Shown: positions 8,686 through 18,056, counted from the first letter of the stretch. The stretch: 64,000 nt of DNA from Chitinophaga chungangae (GCF_017742215.1 NZ_JAGHKP010000001.1:1178001-1242000), one strand, 5' to 3'. Program-made: numbers and translations. The notes: generated by a model from the letters alone, not told the origin.

Positions 8686-11088
8686 ATGAGAAAATCGTTG
8701 ACTTTGCTGGCCTTGCTGGCTTCCGGCGCTGCTTTTGCGCAGGACGCGGTAACGTACCAGCGGCCGCCGGCTGTAATCGAGGAGCTGTTGATGGCCAAAC
8801 CTACCCCTTCCGCAAGTATCGGTAAAACAGGCGAATGGCTGCTGCTGGCCGAACGCGTGCCGTACCCCGGCATCGACGAACTGGCGGAGCCGGAGCTACG
8901 CATTGCCGGCCTGCGCCTCAACCCGCGCAACTTCAGTACCACGCGCGGCATTTACAGCGCAGCCCTGCGGCTGAAAAACATTAAAACAAAAGAAACTTTC
9001 CCCGTAACCGGCCTGCCGGAAAATCTGCGCGCCAACAGCCCGCAATGGAGCCAGGACGGGAGCAAAGTGGCGTTCCTGCATTATGGCCCCGGGCGTGTAG
9101 ACCTTTACGTGATAACCGTAGCGGACAGATCGGCGGCGAAAGTGAACACCGCCGCGCTGAGCGCCACCTCCGGCAACACTTTCGCGTGGGTAGACAATCA
9201 CACGCTGCTCTACAAAACCGTGCCAGCCGGCATCGGCGAGCTGCCTGTTGCGCCGCCCGCGCCCAAAGGTCCCGTGGTACAGCAAAACCTGGGCAAAAGC
9301 GCCGCTTCGCGCACCTACCAGGACCTCATCAAAAATCCCCACGACGAAACCCTCTTTTCCTATATGGCCACCTCGCAGTTCGTGGTCAACGACGGGCAAA
9401 ACGAAAAGCCCCTCGGCCCGCCTTCGGTGGTCACCTCCTTCAGCGTTTCGCCGGACAAACAATACCTGCTGGTGAGACGGGTGGAAAAACCGTATTCCTA
9501 CCTCGTGCCCGTGTACGGCTTCCCGCATACCTGGCTGGTGCTGGACATGCGGGGGCGCGAAGTGAAACAACTGGCCCAAAACCCGTCTTCCGAAGGCGCG
9601 CCCATCGGTTTCGACGACGTGATGGACGTACCGCGCGATTTTTCCTGGAAAAATGACGAGCCGCACACGATCACCTTCGTAAAAGCGCTGGACGGCGGCC
9701 TGGGCAAACAAAAAGCCGAATACCGCGATGCGCTGTATGCCACCGATATAACCGGCAACGCCCAGCCCAAAGAGCTCTTCCGTACCAAACGCCGCTTCGA
9801 CGGCATTACCTGGGGCAATAAAGAAATAGCGCTGGTGCACGAATCCATGTTTGCAGACAGGCGGGAGCGCATCAGCGTGTACAACCAAACCACCGGCAAA
9901 CTCGATTCGCTCTTCGAAAAAAGCAGCAACGACGCCTACAGCGACATCGGTACGCCTTTTACCGTACGCAACCGGTACGACAAACCGGTGCTTTTCATAC
10001 AAAAGAACGGCAGCCTGCTCATGCGCTCGCAGGGCGCATCGCCGGAAGGGGACATGCCTTTTGTGCAGGCCTACGATCTCAAAACCGGCAAAGGCAGCAT
10101 CCTCTGGCGCTGCCCGGCCGGTACGTACGAATACGTGGTGGAAGCCCTCGACCCGGAAAAACTTATCATGCTCACCTCCCGCGAAAGCCAGACCGAAGTG
10201 CCCAACTACTACGTGCGCGACCTGCGGAAACGTTCGCTCACCGGTACGCCCGTTACGGATTTCACCAATCCCTACAAAGCCATGGAAGGCGTGAGCAAAC
10301 AAAAGATCTCCTATAAAAGGGCAGACGGCATCAACCTCACCGGCGACCTGTACCTGCCCAAAGGTTACGACGCTAAAAAAGACGGCCCGCTGCCGGTGTT
10401 CATCTGGGCGTACCCCCGCGAATACAGGTCCGCCGCGGACGCTGCCCAGGTAAGGGGCTCCCGCAATACCTTTACCCGCGTGGGTTATGGCGGCCCCATC
10501 TTCTGGGTCACCCAGGGCTACGCCATTCTCGACAACGCCGAAATGCCCATCGTAGGCGAAGGCAGCAGTCAGCCCAACGACAACTTCATTCCCCAGCTTT
10601 ATCTCAACGCCCACGCCGCCATTCAGGCGCTGGCCAAAATGGGCGTGGGAGACAGCAACCGCGTGGCGGTGGGCGGCCATAGCTACGGCGCTTTTATGAC
10701 CGCTAACCTGCTCGCACATACGAAACTGTTCAAAGCCGGCATCGCACGCAGCGGCGCTTACAACAGAACGCTCACGCCCTTCGGCTTCCAGGCGGAAGAG
10801 CGCACCTACTGGGAAGCGCCCGAAGTGTACTTCAACATGAGCCCGTTCAGCTTCGCCGACAAGATCAAAACCCCGCTGCTGATGATCCACGGGGAGCTGG
10901 ACAACAATTCCGGCACTTTCCCCATCCAGACCGAAAGGCTGTACAACGCCATCAAAGGCCACGGCGGCACCGTGCGTTATGTGCAGCTGCCGTTCGAAAG
11001 CCATGGTTATTCCGCCCGGGAAAACCTGCTGCATATGCTGTGGGAGCAAAACCAGTGGCTGAACAAATACGTAAAAGAGGCCCGGTAA
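8686..11088 (+). CDS. Secreted S9 (prolyl oligopeptidase) family peptidase, glutamyl-endopeptidase-like
   Basis: An 800-residue serine peptidase with a signal peptide (MRKSLTLLALLASGAAFAQ), an N-terminal beta-propeller domain of about 540 residues and a C-terminal alpha/beta hydrolase domain. The nucleophile is Ser666 in GGHSYGAF; the likely acid is Asp739 (HGELDNNSG) and the His is His773 (FESHGYSA). The layout and sequence resemble the S9D glutamyl endopeptidase group. It would degrade oligopeptides in the periplasm. A strong terminator follows the stop. Confidence 0.92.
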   Translation: MRKSLTLLALLASGAAFAQDAVTYQRPPAVIEELLMAKPTPSASIGKTGEWLLLAERVPYPGIDELAEPELRIAGLRLNPRNFSTTRGIYSAALRLKNIKTKETFPVTGLPENLRANSPQWSQDGSKVAFLHYGPGRVDLYVITVADRSAAKVNTAALSATSGNTFAWVDNHTLLYKTVPAGIGELPVAPPAPKGPVVQQNLGKSAASRTYQDLIKNPHDETLFSYMATSQFVVNDGQNEKPLGPPSVVTSFSVSPDKQYLLVRRVEKPYSYLVPVYGFPHTWLVLDMRGREVKQLAQNPSSEGAPIGFDDVMDVPRDFSWKNDEPHTITFVKALDGGLGKQKAEYRDALYATDITGNAQPKELFRTKRRFDGITWGNKEIALVHESMFADRRERISVYNQTTGKLDSLFEKSSNDAYSDIGTPFTVRNRYDKPVLFIQKNGSLLMRSQGASPEGDMPFVQAYDLKTGKGSILWRCPAGTYEYVVEALDPEKLIMLTSRESQTEVPNYYVRDLRKRSLTGTPVTDFTNPYKAMEGVSKQKISYKRADGINLTGDLYLPKGYDAKKDGPLPVFIWAYPREYRSAADAAQVRGSRNTFTRVGYGGPIFWVTQGYAILDNAEMPIVGEGSSQPNDNFIPQLYLNAHAAIQALAKMGVGDSNRVAVGGHSYGAFMTANLLAHTKLFKAGIARSGAYNRTLTPFGFQAEERTYWEAPEVYFNMSPFSFADKIKTPLLMIHGELDNNSGTFPIQTERLYNAIKGHGGTVRYVQLPFESHGYSARENLLHMLWEQNQWLNKYVKEAR

Positions 11089-11112
11089 GTACTTTTTAAA
11101 CTTTTCCTGATA

Positions 11113-11149
11113 GACAGTTGCCTGATACTATGGCAACTGTCTTTTTTTT
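11113..11149 (+). terminator. Rho-independent terminator after the S9 peptidase gene
   Basis: GACAGTTGCC pairs perfectly with GGCAACTGTC around a 9-nt loop and is followed by eight T. It lies 25 bp after the peptidase stop codon and isolates the next gene. Confidence 0.9.
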
Positions 11150-11216
11150 GCAGGGCTCAAAGGTTTTGGAAGGGAACGGCGTCAAATCTAGCAGAACTAT
11201 ATACAACTATCACAGT

Positions 11217-14138
11217 ATGCGGCATGCATTGATCTTTACATTGCTTTTACTGACCTGCGCTCAGTTATCGTTTGCGCAGAATCTGGTGCTGAAGGGTGTG
11301 TTGAAAGATAAAGGGGACAGTACGGCACTCAGGAACGCCACTATCAGGCTCAGCTCCCCGGAAGATGCCGCATTTAAAAAACAGGCTATTACGGATAAAG
11401 ACGGCGCTTTCGAGATCACCGGTCTTTCGGCGAAACCTTACATCGTTACCATTTCTTACATAGGTTACGGGGAATTGACCCGCGCCATTATGTTGCAGGC
11501 AGAAACGCAGAACCTGGGCACCATCCTGATGCCCAAAAGCAGCCGCGACCTGCAGGAAGTAGTGATCAAAGGCCAGGTGCCGCCCAGCCAGCAAAAGGGC
11601 GATACCCTGCAATACAACGCGGACGCGTATAAAGTAAACCCTGACGCGAGCGGGGAAGACCTCATCAAAAAGATGCCCGGCATTACCGTGGAGAACGGTA
11701 CAGTGAAGGCGGGCGGCGAGGAAGTAAAAAAAGTGACGGTGGACGGGAAGGACTTTTTTGGAGACGATGCGGCCATGGCGTTGAAAAACCTCCCGGCAGA
11801 CGCCATTTCCAAAATAGAAGTGTTTGACCGCCAGAGCGACCAGGCACGTTTCACCGGCTTCGACGACGGCAACGCCGTGAAAGCCATTAATATCGTGACC
11901 CGCGCGGAAATGAAAAACGCTCACTTCGGCAGGGTGTACGCCGGTTACGGCACCGATCAGCGGTATTCCGCCGGCGGCAGCGTGAACTTCTTCAAAGACA
12001 ATAAACGCATTACCGTTTTAGGTATCGCCAATAACGTGAACCAGCAGAATTTCTCTACCCAGGACCTCCTCGGCGTGCAAAGCGCGGCTTCCGGCCGTGG
12101 CGGCGGCGGAAGGGGCGGTCGCGGTGGCGGCGGAAGAGGCGGCGGAGGTTTCGGCGGCGGGGGAGGAAATTTCCTGACCGGCGGCCAGAGCGGCCTGAAC
12201 AAGACCAATTCCTTCGGTATCAATTTCAACGACAACTGGGGCAAAAAAGTGACCTTCAGCGGCAGTTATTTCTTTAATAACTCCAACAGCAGCAATACCG
12301 AGATCTCGCGTACGCAAACGCAGTTCCAGAAAGGAGTGCAGCTCGAGAACGATACCGCCGTCAGCGGCAGCCACAACTACAACCACCGTTTTAACGTCCG
12401 CCTCGAATATAAAATAGATTCCAGCAACGAGATCATTTTCGAACCGAACATCAGTTTCCAGAAAAACGACCGGTTCTCCAATTCATTCGGCAACATTTTT
12501 ATGGCAGACACGCTGGTGAGCACAAACCTGCGCGGTACCACCAGCGAAAATTCCGGCTACAACCTGAACGGTAACCTGACCTTCCGCCACGCCTTCGCCA
12601 AAAGAGGCCGCACGGTAACCCTGGGCCTCGGCGCCAGGACGAACGACCGCAATGGGGAAAGTTTCACCAACAGCGATCTCGTGTACCCGGCAGACCCGCT
12701 GTCTAACGATTCGCTGCGCCAGCGCGTGCGCCCCCTCAGCGACGGGCAGAGCCTGAACGTGAACGTGGCCTACACCGAGCCCATCGGCAAATCCGGCCAG
12801 CTGCAGGTGAACTACAGTCCCAGCTGGTCGAAGAACAACTCAGACCGCCGGGCTTACCAGTACGATTACACCGGGAAAGACTACAGCATACTCGATCCCG
12901 AGCAGTCCAACATGTTCAGCAACCGCTACAACACGCAGGCGGCGGGCCTCAGCTATCGTATCGGCAACCGCGACCGTATGCTGGCCGTGGGCGTGAACTA
13001 CCAGTATGCCGAAATGGAAACCAAAAGGGAATACCCGACCCAAAATTACGCCACGCAAAGCTACCAGAACATATTGCCCAACGCGATGCTGATGTACAAA
13101 TTGAACGACTACAGCCGCATCCGCATATTTTACCGCGCCAGTACCCAGCAGCCGGACATCGACCAGCTGCAGGACGTGTACATTTATTCCGGGCTCACCA
13201 ACGTATCTATCGGTAACCCGAACCTGAGCCCGCAGTTCGGCCATGGCGTATTCGGCCGTTACAATTACACCAATACGCAGAACGGGCAGAACCTGTTCGT
13301 GAACATGAACGTGCAGGCCAACAGCAATTACATCGCCAATGCGATCTACACGCCCACCAACGGGAAAGATTCCCTGCTCACGCCGGTGGACACGCTGAAA
13401 GTAGGCGGCAGGCTCTCCAAACCGATCAATATGGAGGGGTATTTCAACGGCCGCACCAGCGTTACCTGGGCCATGCCGGTAAAATTCATCAAATCCAACC
13501 TGAACGTGAACGCGGGCGTTGGTTACAGCAAGATCCCGGGCGTAACGAACTCGCTCCAGGGTTTTACCCACAACTATAATTACAACCTGGGCGCAGGGCT
13601 GAGCAGCAATATCAGCGAGTATATCGACTTCAACCTGTCTTACAACGCGATGTTCAACATCGTGAACAATACGATCCAGCCGGAAAACAACAGTAATTAT
13701 TCCACCCACAACGCCAGCGCCAGCGTGAACCTGCTTTCCAAAAACGGTTTCGTGCTGCAGAACGACGTCAACTATACCTTCACCCACGGGCTGGGCGACG
13801 GTTTCGACCAGCGGTTCGTGCTTTGGAACGCCAGCGTGGGCAAAAAATTTCTGAAAGACCAACGGGCGGAGCTGCGGCTCTCCGTATTCGACCTGCTGAA
13901 ACAGAACCGTAGCGTGAACCGTACGGTGAACGGGCTGGACATCGTGGACGAGCAGAACTCCGTGCTTACCCAATATTTTATGCTTACATTTACTTACCGG
14001 CTGAAGAATTTCGGTAAGCTGAAAGCTCCCGAAGGCGGCGAACAGCGCCGTTGGAACCGTGAAGGCGGGGACCGTCCCGGAGGCGGCAGAATGATGCCAG
14101 GCGGCCCCGGCGGTGGCGGCATGCGCAGGGACTTCTAG
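11217..14138 (+). CDS. Outer-membrane beta-barrel protein with carboxypeptidase-regulatory domain
   Basis: A 973-residue protein related to TonB-dependent receptors of the OMP_b-brl_3 type. It has a signal peptide (MRHALIFTLLLLTCAQLSFAQ), a carboxypeptidase-regulatory-like beta domain (residues about 24-110), a plug-like segment (DLIKKMPGITVENG) and a long C-terminal barrel. Two glycine-rich tracts are unusual: one at the front of the barrel (coded at 12096-12170, an Arg/Gly repeat) and one at the very C-terminus (GGGRMMPGGPGGGGMRRDF). I chose ATG 11217 because the upstream extension crosses the terminator region and lacks a signal peptide. The ECF sigma gene follows after 30 bp, so this barrel probably belongs to that cluster. 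Confidence 0.88.
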   Translation: MRHALIFTLLLLTCAQLSFAQNLVLKGVLKDKGDSTALRNATIRLSSPEDAAFKKQAITDKDGAFEITGLSAKPYIVTISYIGYGELTRAIMLQAETQNLGTILMPKSSRDLQEVVIKGQVPPSQQKGDTLQYNADAYKVNPDASGEDLIKKMPGITVENGTVKAGGEEVKKVTVDGKDFFGDDAAMALKNLPADAISKIEVFDRQSDQARFTGFDDGNAVKAINIVTRAEMKNAHFGRVYAGYGTDQRYSAGGSVNFFKDNKRITVLGIANNVNQQNFSTQDLLGVQSAASGRGGGGRGGRGGGGRGGGGFGGGGGNFLTGGQSGLNKTNSFGINFNDNWGKKVTFSGSYFFNNSNSSNTEISRTQTQFQKGVQLENDTAVSGSHNYNHRFNVRLEYKIDSSNEIIFEPNISFQKNDRFSNSFGNIFMADTLVSTNLRGTTSENSGYNLNGNLTFRHAFAKRGRTVTLGLGARTNDRNGESFTNSDLVYPADPLSNDSLRQRVRPLSDGQSLNVNVAYTEPIGKSGQLQVNYSPSWSKNNSDRRAYQYDYTGKDYSILDPEQSNMFSNRYNTQAAGLSYRIGNRDRMLAVGVNYQYAEMETKREYPTQNYATQSYQNILPNAMLMYKLNDYSRIRIFYRASTQQPDIDQLQDVYIYSGLTNVSIGNPNLSPQFGHGVFGRYNYTNTQNGQNLFVNMNVQANSNYIANAIYTPTNGKDSLLTPVDTLKVGGRLSKPINMEGYFNGRTSVTWAMPVKFIKSNLNVNAGVGYSKIPGVTNSLQGFTHNYNYNLGAGLSSNISEYIDFNLSYNAMFNIVNNTIQPENNSNYSTHNASASVNLLSKNGFVLQNDVNYTFTHGLGDGFDQRFVLWNASVGKKFLKDQRAELRLSVFDLLKQNRSVNRTVNGLDIVDEQNSVLTQYFMLTFTYRLKNFGKLKAPEGGEQRRWNREGGDRPGGGRMMPGGPGGGGMRRDF

Positions 14139-14168
14139 TTACCGTTTTAACACCTATATGCAAGTAGC

Positions 14169-14735
14169 TTGACGGATATCATAGCACATCTGAAACAGGG
14201 CAGCGAAGCCGCCTTTAAGGAACTGGTGGCTCAGTGGAAGGGCATGGTGTATAACACCGCGCTCGGCATCCTGCAGAATGAAGCGGATGCGGAGGATGTG
14301 TCTCAGGAAGTGTTTATGCAGGTATTCGAATCGATCGGCACCTTCAAAGGCGAATCGCAGATATCTACCTGGCTGTACCGCATTACGGTCACCAAATGCC
14401 TTGATTTTCTGCGTAAAAAGACGCGGAAAAAACGTTGGGGGAAGGTATACAGTCTTTTCGGGGCCAATAACGAACTGGTGATAGACCCACCCGAATTCCA
14501 CCACCCCGGCGTGGTGCTGGCCAACAAGGAAAGGGCGCAGCTGCTCTTTAAAGCCATCGCCCGGCTGCCGGACAGCCAAAAGGCCGCGTTTGTGCTCAAC
14601 AAGCTGGAAGGATTGAGTTCCAAGGAGATAGCAGGGATTATGGACGCGTCCGTGTCTGCCGTGGAGGGACTGCTGCACCGCGCCAAACAGAACCTGCGGG
14701 ACCAGCTGGAAGATTATTACAGAAATCAGGAATAA
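14169..14735 (+). CDS. ECF-type RNA polymerase sigma factor
   Basis: A 188-residue sigma-70 family factor with region 2 (AAFKELVAQWKGMVYNTALG, then NEADAEDVSQEVFMQVFES) and region 4 (LPDSQKAAFVLNKLEGLSSK, then VSAVEGLLHRAKQNLR). It should redirect RNA polymerase to stress or envelope promoters. The start is TTG at 14169; no in-frame ATG exists before region 2 is lost. The TTG overlaps the stop of a five-codon frame, ATG 14158 to TGA 14172, which could provide translational coupling. Downstream are a small membrane protein in the usual anti-sigma position and two Spy-like proteins. Confidence 0.93.
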   Translation: MTDIIAHLKQGSEAAFKELVAQWKGMVYNTALGILQNEADAEDVSQEVFMQVFESIGTFKGESQISTWLYRITVTKCLDFLRKKTRKKRWGKVYSLFGANNELVIDPPEFHHPGVVLANKERAQLLFKAIARLPDSQKAAFVLNKLEGLSSKEIAGIMDASVSAVEGLLHRAKQNLRDQLEDYYRNQE

Positions 14736-14781
14736 ATACAAGTATTCAGCATAATTGTCGTCTAAACTAAATATAGCGATT

Positions 14782-15123
14782 ATGAAAGCGAGACGAGACA
14801 TAGAACAGGAAATAAACAGGACGCTCGGCAGCCTCGAGGGGGTGCAGCGGGCGGAGCCGGGGGATTTCTTTTTTACCCGTCTCCAGGCCCGCCTGGGGCG
14901 CAAAGAGCCGGCCGACGCATGGGAACGCTTTATCGGCGTGATTGCCCGGCCCTCTGTAGCGTTTACAGCCCTGGCGCTGATCCTGGCCGTCAACGGCATC
15001 ATGTTCGCCATTAATCTGCCCACCGCCGAAAGGCAGGAGCAGGCCGCGCTTCAGCAGGCATTCCTGGATGATGAGTACCAACTGGGTATCTCCAATTTTT
15101 ATGAGTTAGAAAAACCGGAATAA
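14782..15123 (+). CDS. Small single-pass membrane protein next to ECF sigma (possible anti-sigma)
   Basis: A 113-residue protein with a charged cytoplasmic N-terminal part of about 50 residues (MKARRDIEQEINRTLGSLEG), one transmembrane helix (VAFTALALILAVNGIMFAI, residues about 60-78) and a short C-terminal tail rich in acidic residues. It has no recognisable zinc-binding anti-sigma motif. Its position right after an ECF sigma gene and its one-helix topology make an anti-sigma or adaptor role plausible. The stop codon is immediately followed by the start of the next gene. ATG 14782 was preferred over TTG 14755. Confidence 0.75.
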   Translation: MKARRDIEQEINRTLGSLEGVQRAEPGDFFFTRLQARLGRKEPADAWERFIGVIARPSVAFTALALILAVNGIMFAINLPTAERQEQAALQQAFLDDEYQLGISNFYELEKPE

Positions 15124-15636
15124 ATGATGAGGGAAACATTCGCGAGGAATAAAGTACTGAGTATATTGGTGATCATCCTGCTGCTGACGAACTTTTTACT
15201 GCTGTTTTTTTTCGTTTGGAAAACGCCTGAAGAGGCGCCGAAGACCGGCACATCGAGAGGCAGGGGCGAAGTAATGCAGCTGCTTGAAAAAGAAGTGGGT
15301 TTCTCAAAGCAGCAGCTCGATCAGTATAAACAATTGAAAGACCAGCATTGGGAGCGCCTCAAGCCCGCTTTTGGCGACCTGCGCGCCGCCCGCGACCGGT
15401 TTTATGTATTACTGAAAGAAGATTCGGTGGCCGATTCGGTGCTGACCGCGGCAGCCGATTCCATCGGCGCCAGACAGGTGGTGATAGACCTGCAGACCTA
15501 CCGCCACTTCCGCGACGTGCGCGCCCTGTGCACGACGGAACAATTGCCGCGTTTCGATTCGGTAGTGCAGCACGTGATGAAAAAAATGAACAATTTCAGG
15601 AAAAGTCCTCCGAAAGTAGACAGCCTGAAAAAATGA
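15124..15636 (+). CDS. Membrane-anchored Spy/CpxP-like periplasmic protein
   Basis: A 170-residue protein with an N-terminal anchor (VLSILVIILLLTNFLLLFFF, residues about 11-30) and an alpha-helical periplasmic domain resembling the heavy-metal-resistance/Spy group: an early helix GFSKQQLDQYKQLKDQHWER, a long central helix, and TEQLPRFDSVVQHVMKKM near the end. Relatives sense or chaperone misfolded envelope proteins. It directly abuts the preceding gene (TAA then ATGATG), so the two are translated from one mRNA. Confidence 0.8.
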   Translation: MMRETFARNKVLSILVIILLLTNFLLLFFFVWKTPEEAPKTGTSRGRGEVMQLLEKEVGFSKQQLDQYKQLKDQHWERLKPAFGDLRAARDRFYVLLKEDSVADSVLTAAADSIGARQVVIDLQTYRHFRDVRALCTTEQLPRFDSVVQHVMKKMNNFRKSPPKVDSLKK

Positions 15637-15683
15637 CCATGAGCATTTAACATACAACTCCAGAACCCTTAAACAATCACAAC

Positions 15684-16079
15684 ATGAAGAAACAGATCCT
15701 GTTCGCGCTGGCGTTTATGCTGGCAGTGAATGTAGCCGCTTTTGCCCAGCAGGGTGGCGGAAACGGCCAGCGCCGTACTCCCGAAGAGCGCGTTAAAATG
15801 ACCGTAGAGCGCCTCACTACGGAGCTGCAGCTGAACAAAGAGCAGGCGGTGAAACTGGACACAGTGTTCACCAAATTCTACAAAGACATGCAGAAGATGC
15901 GTGAAGAGGCCCAGGCCGGCGGCGGACGCATGGACCGTGAAGCGTTTCAGAAACTGGGCGGCGAAAGGGACGAAAAGGTGAAGACCGTTCTGACCGACGA
16001 CCAGTTCAAAAAGTACAAGGAACAGATGGAGGCGATGCGCCAGCGCGGTGGCAACCGTGGCGGCGGCGGAAACAACTAA
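15684..16079 (+). CDS. Secreted Spy-like protein
   Basis: A 131-residue periplasmic protein with a signal peptide (MKKQILFALAFMLAVNVAAFAQ) and two helical motifs typical of Spy/CpxP relatives: RVKMTVERLTTELQLNKEQA and VLTDDQFKKYKEQMEAM. The ends are glycine-rich (QQGGGNGQRR and RGGNRGGGGNN), as in the barrel protein of the same cluster. It closes the sigma-factor gene cluster and is followed by a terminator. A chaperone or stress-sensing role at the envelope is inferred from the family. Confidence 0.85.
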   Translation: MKKQILFALAFMLAVNVAAFAQQGGGNGQRRTPEERVKMTVERLTTELQLNKEQAVKLDTVFTKFYKDMQKMREEAQAGGGRMDREAFQKLGGERDEKVKTVLTDDQFKKYKEQMEAMRQRGGNRGGGGNN

Positions 16080-16098
16080 CGTTCCGGTAAAAACTGTG

Positions 16099-16155
16099 GC
16101 CGTATTATACTGCAAATAACCCTGAAGAATGCACGCAGTATAGTACGGCTTTTTT
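16099..16155 (+). terminator. Terminator of the sigma-factor cluster
   Basis: A 15-bp arm, GCCGTATTATACTGC, pairs with GCAGTATAGTACGGC with one mismatch; the loop is 21 nt and six T follow. It lies 20 bp after the Spy-like gene. Confidence 0.75.
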
Positions 16156-16185
16156 GTGCCCTGAAATATCGTAATTTGCCGGCGT

Positions 16186-17661
16186 ATGTTGCAATTCCTA
16201 CAAGACCACTGGCAGTCCATCGGCCTCGTCATCCTTTATGGCATCACCTTCGTGGTGGCCGCGAAAGCACTGCTCGAAACACGGTCTACCGGCAAAACGC
16301 TCGCATATCTTCTCCTGCTTTTTTTCCTCCCCGGCATCGGCGTGCTCGTATACCTGCTCATCGGCGTGAACCGGCGGATCAACCGCATCTACAGCCGCAA
16401 ATGGATGAGCAACGTGCGCCTCAGCGAACGCCTGCAGGAATACCTGCGCCAGGAAAACCGGCAGACCCTGCTGGAACATCCCGATCTGATGACCAATAAA
16501 ACCGGCATCGCAAAATTACTGTTCAAAGATTCGCTGTCGCCGCTTACGCCGGATAATGAAGCCATCCTGCTGATCAACGGCGAAGAAAAATTCCCTTACC
16601 TGCTCGACGCATTGCGTTCCGCCAAACACCACATCCATCTCGAATATTACATCTTCGAAGAAGGCACGATCGGCACCGAAGTAATGGAAGTGCTGAAACA
16701 AAAAGCGAAAGAAGGCGTGGAAGTGCGGTTTATTTACGACGACTTCGGCAGTTCGGACATTAACCGCCGTTTCCTGCGCCAGATGCGGGCCGCGGGCGTG
16801 GAAGTATATCCTTTTTACCGTGTGCGGCTGCTCGCCAACCGGCTCAATTACCGCAATCACCGCAAGATCGTGGTGGTAGACGGGCATACCGGTTTTATCG
16901 GCGGCATCAATGTGGCGGACCGTTACGTGAACGATCCCAAATACCGTGAAAAACAATCGAAATGGCCATATTGGAGAGACACGCACCTGTGCATCAAAGG
17001 GCAGGGCGTGCATACGTTGCAGTTCCTTTTTATGGGCGACTGGAATTTTTGCGCCGAAGCGGACCTTCCCATCACGCAGGAATTTTTCCCGGACGTGCCT
17101 GTTTCAGGGAAAGACCTGGTGCAGATCGCGGCGAGCGGGCCGGATTCGGAGCGTTCGTCTATCATGCTGAGTTACCTGGCGGCCATTAACCAGGCGCAGC
17201 GGTCCGTATACATTACAACGCCGTACTTTATCCCGAACGAGCCGATCTGGAACGCGTTGCAGCAGGCCGCGCTTTCGGGTGTGGACGTGCGTTTGCTGGT
17301 ACCGGGCAGCGTGAGCGACAGCCGGGTGGTGAACAAGGCGGCGGAATCGTTTTATGAAGACCTGCTGGCGGCGGGCGTGCGCATTTTCCGTTACACGAAA
17401 GGGTTTGTGCATGCAAAAACCATGGTGGTGGATGATAATCTTACCGTGGTAGGCACAGCGAACATGGACATCCGCAGTTTCGACTTTAATTTCGAGGTGA
17501 ATGCTTTTGTATATAGCCGCGAAGCGAACTGGAAACTGACCGAAGTGTTTTTGCAGGATTGTTTGTACAGTACCGAGCTGCTGCTGGAAGACTGGCGGGG
17601 CAGGGGCCGCTGGGTGCGGTTGGGGGAAGCGGTGGTGCGGCTTTTTAGTCCCTTGTTGTAG
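16186..17661 (+). CDS. cls: Cardiolipin synthase (phospholipase D family)
   Basis: A 491-residue enzyme that joins phosphatidylglycerol molecules into cardiolipin in the inner membrane. Two N-terminal membrane helices (residues about 9-27 and 38-58) precede two phospholipase D domains. Both HKD motifs are complete: NHRKIVVVDGHTGFIGGIN with His225 and HAKTMVVDDNLTVVGTANMD with His409. The length is typical of ClsA-type synthases. It appears monocistronic, placed between a terminator and the promoter of the ArsR gene. Confidence 0.95.
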   Translation: MLQFLQDHWQSIGLVILYGITFVVAAKALLETRSTGKTLAYLLLLFFLPGIGVLVYLLIGVNRRINRIYSRKWMSNVRLSERLQEYLRQENRQTLLEHPDLMTNKTGIAKLLFKDSLSPLTPDNEAILLINGEEKFPYLLDALRSAKHHIHLEYYIFEEGTIGTEVMEVLKQKAKEGVEVRFIYDDFGSSDINRRFLRQMRAAGVEVYPFYRVRLLANRLNYRNHRKIVVVDGHTGFIGGINVADRYVNDPKYREKQSKWPYWRDTHLCIKGQGVHTLQFLFMGDWNFCAEADLPITQEFFPDVPVSGKDLVQIAASGPDSERSSIMLSYLAAINQAQRSVYITTPYFIPNEPIWNALQQAALSGVDVRLLVPGSVSDSRVVNKAAESFYEDLLAAGVRIFRYTKGFVHAKTMVVDDNLTVVGTANMDIRSFDFNFEVNAFVYSREANWKLTEVFLQDCLYSTELLLEDWRGRGRWVRLGEAVVRLFSPLL

Positions 17662-17732
17662 GGTGAAATGTACTGTGAGAGAGGATTCGGTCTGTTTCAG
17701 CCCCGTTTTTCATCTTCCTTTCCAAAAAAATA

Positions 17733-17753
17733 GATCGATATATTTCGATATTT
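17733..17753. promoter_or_regulatory. Operator-like repeat upstream of arsR
   Basis: The block ATCGATATATTTCGATATTT holds two overlapping TCGATA words. A diverged copy in inverse orientation lies upstream of the neighbouring SDR gene (18072-18101). The position just before the arsR -7 element fits an autoregulatory operator for the ArsR protein. Confidence 0.5.
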
Positions 17754-17765
17754 CAAAAAAGTACC

Positions 17766-17773
17766 TATATTTG
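17766..17773 (+). promoter_or_regulatory. -7 promoter element of arsR-like gene
   Basis: TATATTTG matches TAnnTTTG and ends 4 bp before ATG 17778, so the transcript would be leaderless or nearly so. Confidence 0.55.
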
Positions 17774-17777
17774 CACC

Positions 17778-18056
17778 ATGATCATAGACGAAGCGATGAT
17801 AGTGAAGGCGGCGAACGCACTTTCAGATAAACACCGGATGGCTATCCTTATGCAGATAGCCAGGCAGGAGTGTAGTATCTGCTGTGGCGCGATCCAGGAC
17901 CTGACATGTTTATCGCAACCCACTGTGTCTCACCATATCAAGATATTGGTAGACAGCGGCGTGCTGATCAGCTCAAAAGAAGGCCGTAATGTGAACCTGA
18001 CGATCAATCGTGAGATGATGAAACAATTGTCGATGTTCTTCCTCCAGCTCAGCTGA
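17778..18056 (+). CDS. ArsR/SmtB-family winged-helix repressor
   Basis: A 92-residue DNA-binding protein: ALSDKHRMAILMQIA, then the recognition helix LSQPTVSHHIKILVDSGVL, then the wing SSKEGRNVNLTIN. Cysteines at ECSICCG (residues about 36-40) sit just before the recognition region and could bind metal or react with an oxidant, but this is not the classic ELCVCDL metal box. A matched operator-like sequence lies before this gene and before the SDR gene downstream, so the SDR enzyme is its probable target. Confidence 0.88.
   Translation: MIIDEAMIVKAANALSDKHRMAILMQIARQECSICCGAIQDLTCLSQPTVSHHIKILVDSGVLISSKEGRNVNLTINREMMKQLSMFFLQLS

Noticed and set aside
12096..12170. GGC-rich tract in the barrel gene as a CRISPR or microsatellite
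   Set aside because: It is an in-frame Gly/Arg-coding tract without spacers; no CRISPR repeat structure is present anywhere in the window.
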